DNA of 14,413 nucleotides from JBGSOW01 sp041738875. GTDB taxonomy: Bacteria; Patescibacteriota; Dojkabacteria; CALFHW01. A program made the position numbers and the translations under genes. Below are positions 4,562-10,918 of this stretch, one piece after another. The stretch is taken from positions 1-14,413 of the forward strand of contig JBGSOW010000050.1 in assembly GCA_041738875.1 (NCBI GenBank), in the 5' to 3' direction. Each line of letters starts with the position of its first letter. Positions within the stretch are counted from its first letter, which is position 1. The notes under the pieces are model-generated. The model was given only the letters and a program-made list of their open reading frames with translations, searched no databases and had not been told where the DNA came from.

Positions 4562-5575
4562 ACTTTCAATAATATCATCTCCCTTGAAAACCTTTTCTCA
4601 GCTTGGAGAGAATTTTTGGCGGGGAAAAGAAACAGGAGAGATGTATCAGAGTTTTCATTACATTTAATTGACAATGTAATTGACTTACACAAGAAGCTTG
4701 TTAATGGCACTTACCAGCATGGCGGCTATTATGCTTTCAAGATTAATGATCCCAAACCTAGAAATATTCATAAAGCTAGTGTTGAAGACAGACTGGTTCA
4801 TCATGCAATTTATCGTATTTTGTACCCGTTTTTTGACCGCAAATTTATTCATGACTCTTGCTCATGTAGGTTTAATAAAGGTACCCATAAAGCTATGGAG
4901 CGGTTTTTGAAATATGGCCGGCAAGCCTCAAACAATCATAGTCGTACAGTTTGGGTACTTAAATGCGACATAAAGCAGTTCTTTGCCAGTATTGATCATA
5001 GGGTGCTGAAAAAGATATTGATTAAACAGCTTGGTGGGTCAAATGAGAATACCTTCAAGCTTCTAGAGCAGGTTGTAGATAGTTTTTCAACAGCTGGTAC
5101 TGAGTATAAGGGGCTACCACTAGGAAATCTTACAAGCCAGCTACTGGTTAACGTTTATATGAATCAATTTGATCAGTACATGAAACGGCAACTAAAGGTG
5201 AAATATTATATTCGCTATGCTGATGACTTCGTCATTCTATCTGTAGATAAGGCTTATTTGCAGGATTTGGTTCCTAAAGTGGCAAAGTTTCTAGAGACAA
5301 AGTTGGAGTTAAAGCTACATCCCAAAAAATTATTTATAAAAACATTTGCTTCAGGTGTAGATTTTTTAGGTTGGATACATTTCCCCACCCACAGAGTGCT
5401 AAGAACCACAACCAAGAGGCGAATGTTCAGAAAGTTCGAAGAAAGAGTGGAATCTAAAGATGAACTGCAGATTAGACAATCCTTAGCTTCGTATGGCGGC
5501 ATGCTAGTGCATGGCAATGCTTACAAATTGCGGCTAATGTTAAGAGACCAGGCCAATATTTTGGGTGAAAACTAA
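4475..5575 (+). CDS. DGR reverse transcriptase
   Basis: This protein of up to 366 residues copies TR RNA into A-mutagenised cDNA. Visible RT motifs are: the opening FSAWREFLAGKRNR (about 42-55); DRLVHHAIYRIL with FIHDSCSCRFNKGTHKAM (about 107-140); catalytic Asp165 in LKCDIKQFFASID; the DGR-specific LGNLTSQ (216-222) replacing QGxxxSP; YADD (248-251, Asp250 and Asp251); and FLGWIHF in the thumb-side region. No maturase or endonuclease domain follows, so it is not a group II intron RT. The ATG at 4475 gives about 30 extra residues before homology begins and lies within the opposite-strand avd gene. In-frame TTG codons at 4538 and 4550 are alternative starts. The 3' end overlaps the convergent toxin gene by 4 bp. 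Confidence 0.95.
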   Translation: MRHNIHPDQIPLFDFAQDSGILSVSLTDHTFNNIISLENLFSAWREFLAGKRNRRDVSEFSLHLIDNVIDLHKKLVNGTYQHGGYYAFKINDPKPRNIHKASVEDRLVHHAIYRILYPFFDRKFIHDSCSCRFNKGTHKAMERFLKYGRQASNNHSRTVWVLKCDIKQFFASIDHRVLKKILIKQLGGSNENTFKLLEQVVDSFSTAGTEYKGLPLGNLTSQLLVNVYMNQFDQYMKRQLKVKYYIRYADDFVILSVDKAYLQDLVPKVAKFLETKLELKLHPKKLFIKTFASGVDFLGWIHFPTHRVLRTTTKRRMFRKFEERVESKDELQIRQSLASYGGMLVHGNAYKLRLMLRDQANILGEN

Positions 5576-5835
5576 TAGACTTGGTTGTGAGTACCAATAT
5601 CGTGGAATATTGCAGTATCTTGATCAATAGATACTATTGCCCTTATGTCTCCAGTAACTGAGAATGAGTAAAATATGTTTTTGTCACCCTTAAGAGTATG
5701 TAGCCGTAGAACAGGGCTTTGTGGATTTTCGATAAATAATTCAAGGCGCTCATTAAATTTGCTTACTAAAGCCTTGTTAGGTTTGATACGCTTTTTGTAG
5801 TGTTTTTCAAAACGTTTAGAAAATACTACGTTCAT
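5572..5835 (-). CDS. RelE/YafQ-family type II toxin (mRNA interferase)
   Basis: An 87-residue basic protein typical in size for RelE/ParE-superfamily toxins. The N-terminus (VVFSKRFEKHYKKRIK) is the usual helical start, and the core has LHTLKGDKNIFYSFSVTGDIRAIVSI (44-70) and the ending IFHDIGTHNQVY (76-87). This fits YafQ/RelE-like enzymes that cut mRNA on the ribosome; His46, Arg65, Asp79 and His83 are candidate active-site residues. It overlaps the antitoxin stop by 4 bp (ATGA), so the two are translationally coupled, and it is convergent with the RT gene (stops interleave at 5572-5575). Confidence 0.9.
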   Translation of the reverse strand: MNVVFSKRFEKHYKKRIKPNKALVSKFNERLELFIENPQSPVLRLHTLKGDKNIFYSFSVTGDIRAIVSIDQDTAIFHDIGTHNQVY

Positions 5836-6119
5836 AAGCTGGATAGGTGGTTGATTGCATCGTTTGCTGTCATATGTATTTTCACATCGTTCTTAGCAAT
5901 AGCCTCTTTAGTCAGTTTCAGGTCTTTTTCGTAGATTTCTAAAACCTGAGGACTAATAGAATTTCCAAACAGAACCGAGATATTTCCGCTTGTGTAATTA
6001 GTGATAAATACACGCACAACCTCTTGTAGGGAGGAAAATCCTTGTTTCTCAGCAACTTCTTCTGCTTGCGCTTTTAAAGTCACAGATATTGGCACTTGTA
6101 GATTTGTTTTACTATTCAT
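5832..6119 (-). CDS. RelB/DinJ-like antitoxin
   Basis: A 95-residue protein directly upstream of, and coupled to, the toxin. The N-terminus (LQVPISVTLKAQAEEVAEKQGFSSLQEVVRVFI, about 7-39) matches a ribbon-helix-helix DNA-binding domain: a beta strand followed by two helices. The rest (about 45-95) is charged and should wrap the toxin. By family behaviour it neutralises the toxin and represses its own promoter, whose -35/-10 region overlaps inverted repeats. No Shine-Dalgarno is visible. Confidence 0.85.
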   Translation of the reverse strand: MNSKTNLQVPISVTLKAQAEEVAEKQGFSSLQEVVRVFITNYTSGNISVLFGNSISPQVLEIYEKDLKLTKEAIAKNDVKIHMTANDAINHLSSL

Positions 6120-6143
6120 AGTTTTCGATATTATATTAAACTA

Positions 6144-6184
6144 TTATAATTATAACAGTTTCACATAGTGTGTCAAATTGTGAA
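6144..6184 (-). promoter_or_regulatory. Consensus promoter and possible operator of the toxin-antitoxin operon
   Basis: On the minus strand, TTGACA (plus 6171-6176), a 16-bp spacer and TATAAT (plus 6149-6154) form a full-consensus promoter about 30 bp before the antitoxin ATG. The -10 lies in a perfect 12-bp palindrome TTATAATTATAA (6144-6155). The arms TTCACA (6160-6165) and TGTGAA (6179-6184), plus CACA-TAG-TGTG (6162-6172), frame the -35, as expected of an RHH autorepressor operator. Confidence 0.75.
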
Positions 6185-6407
6185 TTCTGGAAAAGGTGTC
6201 AGGTGAATATTTTATTTGATGATAGAATGATTTTAAATCGATGTGAAGGTCTATAACCAAAGTGTGAATAAGTGATCGAACAGTCAACCCCGACAAATAC
6301 TTTTGCACTAAAGCTGAATTAACATGAAGTTATCCTTGCTAGTTGCGGCTTGGCATGATATTCATCTACCTGTTCAGTCATTCAAAACAAAATCCCCATA
6401 TTCCCCA

Positions 6408-6436
6408 TTGACAAAGGCATATCATAGGAGTATATT
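6408..6436 (+). promoter_or_regulatory. Near-consensus promoter for the 206-residue gene
   Basis: TTGACA (6408-6413), a 17-bp spacer, then TATATT (6431-6436). Transcription should start near 6443, giving a short leader of about 26 nt before the ATG at 6469. It is one of the best promoter matches in the window and shows that the gene is transcribed separately from the toxin-antitoxin pair. Confidence 0.7.
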
Positions 6437-6468
6437 CGTCTCTGTATTAACTTATTAAATATCAAATA

Positions 6469-7089
6469 ATGACAGTAGAAATGAACGCTCCAAGAACTAC
6501 CGCAGAGATAAATGGCAACGTAAGTGCTGAACAACAACCTCTTCCTCTGAGATCAATGAGGAGGATATTAGGATTTCTTGGAGGTGAATATCAACGTGGG
6601 TTAAAACCTGGTGAGAAATTATGTGCTGTCAATGCAAATATGAATGCTTTCCCAAGAGAACTTTTGAAACAAGAATATCCTTTTCCTTTCGAACTGCATA
6701 CGGGTAAAGATGAAGATAATGTAAGTACTAGGTGGTTTGATATACCTTCACACTATGATTTTTCATTAAATAATAATGAAGATAACCATACCGTAGATAT
6801 GGCTACTTTGCTAGGTGAATTGCCAAATATAAGAAGCTACATGTTACATATGCTAAATAATGAACAAAGATATCTTGAGAAGAGTAATCTATGGGTTCGT
6901 GTAAAAGCTCTTGATCGATCGGGAATTGAGCACCAATTCTCGATAGGGCTGATTCGAAATGCACCAACAATACGTTTTAGACCTTTTGTTGAAAGTGACT
7001 ATTCATCATATCATCGTCCTATATATTTAGGATTCTTACTTAAAGACAAACCAGAGGCAGAGCAAGATAACACACAAACTGAAGTGTAA
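6469..7089 (+). CDS. Hypothetical 206-residue protein
   Basis: I do not recognise the family. The first 27 residues are low in structure (Thr/Ala/Glu/Gln-rich) and precede a mixed alpha/beta protein with aromatic-rich segments (RWFDIPSHYDFSL; NLWVRVKALDRSGIEHQFSIGLI). It has no signal peptide or membrane segment and ends in an acidic Gln/Asp/Glu tail. It has its own strong promoter and no Shine-Dalgarno. It sits alone between the toxin-antitoxin pair and a convergent membrane-protein gene. The residue pattern and the good promoter make it very likely to be coding; its function is unknown. Confidence 0.7.
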   Translation: MTVEMNAPRTTAEINGNVSAEQQPLPLRSMRRILGFLGGEYQRGLKPGEKLCAVNANMNAFPRELLKQEYPFPFELHTGKDEDNVSTRWFDIPSHYDFSLNNNEDNHTVDMATLLGELPNIRSYMLHMLNNEQRYLEKSNLWVRVKALDRSGIEHQFSIGLIRNAPTIRFRPFVESDYSSYHRPIYLGFLLKDKPEAEQDNTQTEV

Positions 7090-7162
7090 GTTAAATAATG
7101 TTTTAGCTTAATCAATTTAGCAGAATTAATGCTTAGGATTCTTATCTTGTTTGGGTAGTTGA

Positions 7163-7714
7163 TTAAACTGAAAACACCATAATCAGCATGAATACAGCCA
7201 TTATGCCCATTGTTAGGTCTTCGGTTAGTGTGATTTTTGAAACAGGTAGTTTGATGATATTTCCTAGGCACGCGCACATAATCATATCTCCTTTTCTTAG
7301 AACATTGACTACTCCAATAAGAGATATGGCCATAACTAGAATTACAGAGATATTTGTGAATATTGGGAATAAATTGAAAACATAAAGGATACCAAACGTG
7401 AGTTCGATAAACGGATAAATATAGGCGTAGGGCTTGAATCTAGCAGCAAGAATGTCGTAACGGCTATAAGCGCTGACGAAACCATTTAAGTTCGTAATCT
7501 TAAATAGTGCAAAAGTGATGAAGAAAACGCCCATGAAATTCCTCATATAGTCTTCCAAAACTCCGCCTTGTGTGAAAACAGTTACAAAAATTGAGACGAT
7601 TACAATGAGAACAATAATTAAACCAAATTGAAGATAATCACTAAGCTTTACGTCGTGGTTCATATGAATGTCTGGGCTATTTGAGCTTTCAGCTTCGTGG
7701 GTATTATGATGCAT
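7163..7714 (-). CDS. MauE/DoxX-like membrane protein
   Basis: This 183-residue integral membrane protein has about five membrane segments (roughly 28-48, 61-76, 98-117, 121-140 and 166-183). The N-terminal tail is His-rich (H2, H3, H6, H17, H20) and could bind metal. FKITNLNGFVSAYSRYDILA and FIELTFGILYV fit the MauE/DoxX-type quinone/redox-associated membrane family, as does the Cys pair C147-A-C149 in CACLGNIIKLP. Such proteins are tied to disulfide or heavy-metal handling. No partner gene (thioredoxin-like, metal-binding or P-type ATPase) is visible nearby. It is divergent from the LiaI-like gene and convergent with the 206-residue gene. The TTGATTAA over its stop (7159-7166) pairs with TTAATCAA (7108-7115), a weak candidate for a shared terminator. 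Confidence 0.75.
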   Translation of the reverse strand: MHHNTHEAESSNSPDIHMNHDVKLSDYLQFGLIIVLIVIVSIFVTVFTQGGVLEDYMRNFMGVFFITFALFKITNLNGFVSAYSRYDILAARFKPYAYIYPFIELTFGILYVFNLFPIFTNISVILVMAISLIGVVNVLRKGDMIMCACLGNIIKLPVSKITLTEDLTMGIMAVFMLIMVFSV

Positions 7715-7841
7715 TTATTTACTTCATAAACTTATATTTAATTTTAACATTGATTGCTTGCGAATACTTAATTGCAAAAGCAAATGCAAAATGATAATCT
7801 CAAGCAAAGAATTAATTTGTTATTCGAGAAGGTTCACAGCA

Positions 7842-8240
7842 ATGAAAATTTCTTCTTTCAATATATTTACTGACGATACGGACGAGAAAAATAACTCTGA
7901 AGACCTTTGGGACAGAATCACTTCAGCAGTTTGGTTGATATCTATTGGTGTGATTTTTCTTCTGAATACTCTAAATATATTGCCTTGGTTTGTATGGGCA
8001 GGATTTTTTGCAATAATCGCAAATTGGTGGCCACTTTTCATAATCGCAGCAGGTATAAGTGTTATTTTCGACAACTTTACGTTAGGTAAAATTATCACTG
8101 GGATCTTTTGGTATTTACTATTTGTCGCGCTATTTATAGCAGGTGTAGAATTAGCATACCGTAGCAACTATGACTTAGAAGACGGCGATTTCCCACGTCA
8201 ATTCATAGAAACTATTAAAACTAGCAGAGATCAAATTTAA
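7842..8240 (+). CDS. LiaI/LiaF-type transmembrane-region protein (DUF5668-like)
   Basis: A 132-residue membrane protein if it starts at the ATG at 7842. That start is chosen because GAGAAGG (7826-7832) lies 9 nt upstream, the only clear Shine-Dalgarno in the window. An upstream in-frame start at 7758 would add 28 Cys/Lys-rich residues that do not look native. The sequence LWDRITSAVWLISIGVIFLLN followed by WFVW and a WWPLFIIAAGISVIFD segment matches the LiaI-LiaF-like TM region. Three membrane segments are seen at about 25-43, 48-75 and 83-105, followed by an acidic tail. It is followed 18 bp later by a LiaF-like gene. Family members take part in cell-envelope stress sensing; no LiaR/LiaS is present here. 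Confidence 0.8.
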   Translation: MKISSFNIFTDDTDEKNNSEDLWDRITSAVWLISIGVIFLLNTLNILPWFVWAGFFAIIANWWPLFIIAAGISVIFDNFTLGKIITGIFWYLLFVALFIAGVELAYRSNYDLEDGDFPRQFIETIKTSRDQI

Positions 8241-8252
8241 TTTAATTAAATT
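8239..8252. repeat. 14-bp perfect palindrome between the two Lia-like genes
   Basis: AATTTAATTAAATT is perfectly self-complementary and fills most of the 18-bp gap between the two genes, starting in the TAA stop of the first. It may be a simple AT-rich coincidence, or a site affecting expression of the second gene, which has no Shine-Dalgarno. Confidence 0.35.
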
Positions 8253-8258
8253 CAAAAT

Positions 8259-8930
8259 ATGCAAAATTCAAGACTGTTTTGGGGTATTTTATTAATTATT
8301 TTTGGCTTCGCATTGCTCGCGGATAACATTTTCGGACTTAGCGCGTGGGATATGATCTGGCGTTTCGCCCCCGTACTTATTGTAGTTTTCGCTGTATGGA
8401 CCTATATTAAACAACCAAAAAGCATAGCATTTTCGCTAATTGTGGGGTTGTTTGGAATATTACTTCTTTTGCGGAATTTCGACGTCATCAATGTAAATAT
8501 TTTCAGCCTCTGGCCGTTGGCGCTAATTGGAATTGGATTTATGATTTTATTCAGGGGTATAAATGCGAGAGTTCGCAAAGAGAAAATCGAATCATTCACA
8601 GATACAACGATTTTCGCAGGTAGTAAAAAAGTAATAAATTCAGATGTATTAAATACAGTCAATTTATATACACTTTTCGGAAGTTCAGAATTGGACTTAA
8701 GTGACTGCGATTTATCAGGGACTGTAGAGATTGAGACTACGGTAGTTTTCGGGGAAATAAAATTAAAATTACCAAAAAACGTTGTGGTAGCAAATGAAGT
8801 TATGGCAGTTTTAGGCGAAGTAAAAAATAAAGCTGAAGCAGGAGACAATGTAAAAAAAGGTAGTTCTCAAAAAGCAACAGTCTTAGTAAAAGGTGCTGCA
8901 GTGTTTGGCTCTGTTGAACTTTCTAAGTAG
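8259..8930 (+). CDS. LiaF-like membrane protein (LiaF TM region plus YvqF-type C-terminal domain)
   Basis: A 223-residue protein with four predicted membrane segments (about 6-24, 31-47, 53-72 and 80-98), including the family-typical LFWGILLIIFGFALLADNIFG and LWPLALIGIGFMILFRG. A soluble beta-rich C-terminal domain follows (about 112-221), with repeated VFGE/VLGE/VFGS turns (TTVVFGEIKLKLP, VMAVLGEVK, GAAVFGSVELS) characteristic of the cell-wall-active-antibiotic-response (YvqF/LiaF) domain. In Firmicutes LiaF holds back the LiaRS envelope-stress system. Here it pairs with the preceding LiaI-like gene and lacks an adjacent two-component system, so its role may be envelope maintenance. No Shine-Dalgarno is visible. 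Confidence 0.85.
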   Translation: MQNSRLFWGILLIIFGFALLADNIFGLSAWDMIWRFAPVLIVVFAVWTYIKQPKSIAFSLIVGLFGILLLLRNFDVINVNIFSLWPLALIGIGFMILFRGINARVRKEKIESFTDTTIFAGSKKVINSDVLNTVNLYTLFGSSELDLSDCDLSGTVEIETTVVFGEIKLKLPKNVVVANEVMAVLGEVKNKAEAGDNVKKGSSQKATVLVKGAAVFGSVELSK

Positions 8931-8981
8931 TTTGCTGCAGCGTATGTGCTCTAAAATTTCGGTAAAATATATATTTGCGTA

Positions 8982-8987
8982 TATAAT
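8982..8987 (+). promoter_or_regulatory. -10 box suggesting a leaderless GT4 transcript
   Basis: TATAAT at 8982-8987 ends 5 bp before the GTG start at 8993, so transcription would begin at about the start codon. No good -35 is seen (TTTCGG around 8957-8963). No Shine-Dalgarno fits this GTG, which is consistent with leaderless translation. Confidence 0.4.
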
Positions 8988-8992
8988 GTAAT

Positions 8993-10918
8993 GTGATTAA
9001 AGATCAACCAAACGGGGTAAACTCACAAATTAGCTATTTGGAGAAATTTCTACTCGACACTCAACCGTATTTGAGCAGACTTGCTGCACTCAGGCAAGCA
9101 CTGTTTTTATTAAAGAAAATACAGTCCTTCCAACCAAAAAGCTTAAGCCCTTCCAAAGATAAATTGCAAAATGAAATCTTATTAGCCTCTAAGCGTAATT
9201 CCTTTCTAGAAAAAGAACTAATTCTATCTTTTTTGAAAAAACCAAAACGTGAAGATCAAAATAAGGAGAAAACTGAGAATTTAAGTAAAAGAGAAATTAA
9301 AAAAATACTAAAAACCTCTATAAAAGAAAATGAACTTATTAAGGCGCTAATTCAAGCTATAGAAATGGATATGCAGATTAATTTTTCCGAGTATCCTCAG
9401 CTTAATTTCTATGAAGCGCAGGTAATAATTGCTGACTATTATATCAACGTAAAGAATATGAAGACGGTATCAAAATCAGATACCGTTAGTCAGGAACTAT
9501 TCCTCAAGAGAAAAGAGTACTGGGCTGAGGCAAAAAAATCTCTAGCACAGGTTCGCAGTAGAAGGACGCTGTCTACCGGTATTGAAGTAATGCAATTTAT
9601 GTTTCAAGGAGATATATTTACACCGGGAGTTGGGAATTCAGGAGGGCTTGCGGTTATTCTAAAGTCTTTGGGTGACGCTCTAGCAGCGAATAACGGAGTA
9701 AATGCAGTGTATACTGTTGTATTCTCTTTGAATGCTGGCGCAGGGGTGATAAAAAGATTAAGGAAAAATCATATATTAATAGTTCTTCCAATACCTCCAG
9801 AAAAAGTGGAAACACCAGTACAAAAATCTAGATACTACAATATTATCTTCTATCATTTGCAGAAATACCTTGAATGGCTGAAGATTGAACCGGATATATT
9901 CCATCTTAGATTTTTTGATTCTGCATCAATGGCGGCTCTTAATGTTGCCAAACTTAAGCAGATCAAAATTGTTACTACAGTGTCTCTAGATCCTCATCGT
10001 GAGCTGAATAAGCAAATGAATTTACCTGTTGAAAGTCAGGATATTAGCTTCCAAGAAATAGGATTACAACGGATGGAGATTGCCGATCAAATTGTTAATG
10101 ACTCAGATTTTGGGGTTGCATTGTCTTATAACTCTTTGGATAGTGAAGTTATTAGTTATTTCCCTAAATTAGTCGAAAAGAAAACGAACCTAGTCACTGT
10201 TTCCGAAGGTGTAGTACCATCAAAAAGGAAAATAATTAGAGTGGCTGATTTTTTAAAAAATAATTATCACCGCTATACAATATCTGACGAAAATATGGAT
10301 TTGCCTCAAATCATAAACGTAGGAAGATTTGCACCAGTTAAACAACAAGGCGTTCTTTTGAAAGCTTGGATAAATAAAAAATTATACAAGTCATATAATT
10401 TGGTGCTTATTGGAGGTAACTATAAATCACCAACTCAAACAGAAAGGGCTTTGTTTAAAGAGATTTTTGAAATAATCGAATCCAATCCGGAAGTTACTGG
10501 TAGAATCGCAATAATTCCAGCAGTGCCGAACTACGTCATACGATCTTACGAAAATGCATTGGGCAAAAGTGGTGTTTTGAATTTTTTTGTTTCCTCAAGT
10601 TTCAGAGAGGAAGGGTTTGGAATAGCTATTTTAGAAGCAATGTCTGCAGGATTAGTTGCTTTTGTGCCACTAAATGGCGCTCCAAAAAGCTATATAAATC
10701 ACGGGATAAATGGATTTATATTGGACACAGGCTCTGAAAAATTATTTGCAGAACAGATTGATGAAATACTAGGACAGAATTCTGTCTATAAATCTCACCA
10801 ACTAAAATTGATTGCAAAGAGAGGGAAAAAATATGTAAATGAAAATTTAAATATCTCAAATGTATCGGAGCAATATTTCAAGATTTATAAGAATTTACTA
10901 GCAAACAAAATTCCATGA
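8993..10918 (+). CDS. GT4-type glycosyltransferase with long helical N-terminal extension
   Basis: A 641-residue GT-B glycosyltransferase, likely retaining and nucleotide-sugar dependent. Residues 1-190 are a Lys/Glu-rich, largely helical extension not part of the catalytic fold. The N-terminal Rossmann half begins near 200 (MQFMFQGDIFTPGVGNSGGLAVIL, with Gly217-Gly218 in the Gly-rich loop). The C-terminal half has NVGRFAPVKQQGVLLKAW and the GT4 E-x7-E motif EGFGIAILE (Glu540 and Glu548), followed by the usual NGAPKSYINHGINGFI. The acceptor is unknown; glycolipid, polysaccharide or compatible-solute synthesis are all possible. The start is GTG because the ATG at 8991 is closed immediately by TGA; a later start is possible. 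Its stop overlaps the next gene's ATG by 4 bp (ATGA). Confidence 0.85.
   Translation: MIKDQPNGVNSQISYLEKFLLDTQPYLSRLAALRQALFLLKKIQSFQPKSLSPSKDKLQNEILLASKRNSFLEKELILSFLKKPKREDQNKEKTENLSKREIKKILKTSIKENELIKALIQAIEMDMQINFSEYPQLNFYEAQVIIADYYINVKNMKTVSKSDTVSQELFLKRKEYWAEAKKSLAQVRSRRTLSTGIEVMQFMFQGDIFTPGVGNSGGLAVILKSLGDALAANNGVNAVYTVVFSLNAGAGVIKRLRKNHILIVLPIPPEKVETPVQKSRYYNIIFYHLQKYLEWLKIEPDIFHLRFFDSASMAALNVAKLKQIKIVTTVSLDPHRELNKQMNLPVESQDISFQEIGLQRMEIADQIVNDSDFGVALSYNSLDSEVISYFPKLVEKKTNLVTVSEGVVPSKRKIIRVADFLKNNYHRYTISDENMDLPQIINVGRFAPVKQQGVLLKAWINKKLYKSYNLVLIGGNYKSPTQTERALFKEIFEIIESNPEVTGRIAIIPAVPNYVIRSYENALGKSGVLNFFVSSSFREEGFGIAILEAMSAGLVAFVPLNGAPKSYINHGINGFILDTGSEKLFAEQIDEILGQNSVYKSHQLKLIAKRGKKYVNENLNISNVSEQYFKIYKNLLANKIP

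Larger units (their letters stand above)
6120..6468. other. 349-bp intergenic region between two divergent promoters
   Basis: The left end carries the toxin-antitoxin promoter and the right end the promoter of the 206-residue gene. The middle (about 6190-6400) shows no convincing gene, RNA or strong hairpin. A 44-codon plus-strand frame (6324-6458) runs through the right-hand promoter and is unlikely to be a gene. Confidence 0.5.

Noticed and set aside
4475..5575. Group II intron reverse transcriptase/maturase
   Set aside because: It lacks maturase and endonuclease domains, has the DGR-type LGNLTSQ motif, and lies beside an adenine-mutated TR/VR pair.
6324..6458. 44-codon plus-strand ORF (MKLSLLVAAWHDIHLPVQSF...)
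   Set aside because: It spans the promoter of the 6469 gene, has no ribosome-binding site and shows no recognisable motif; most likely chance.
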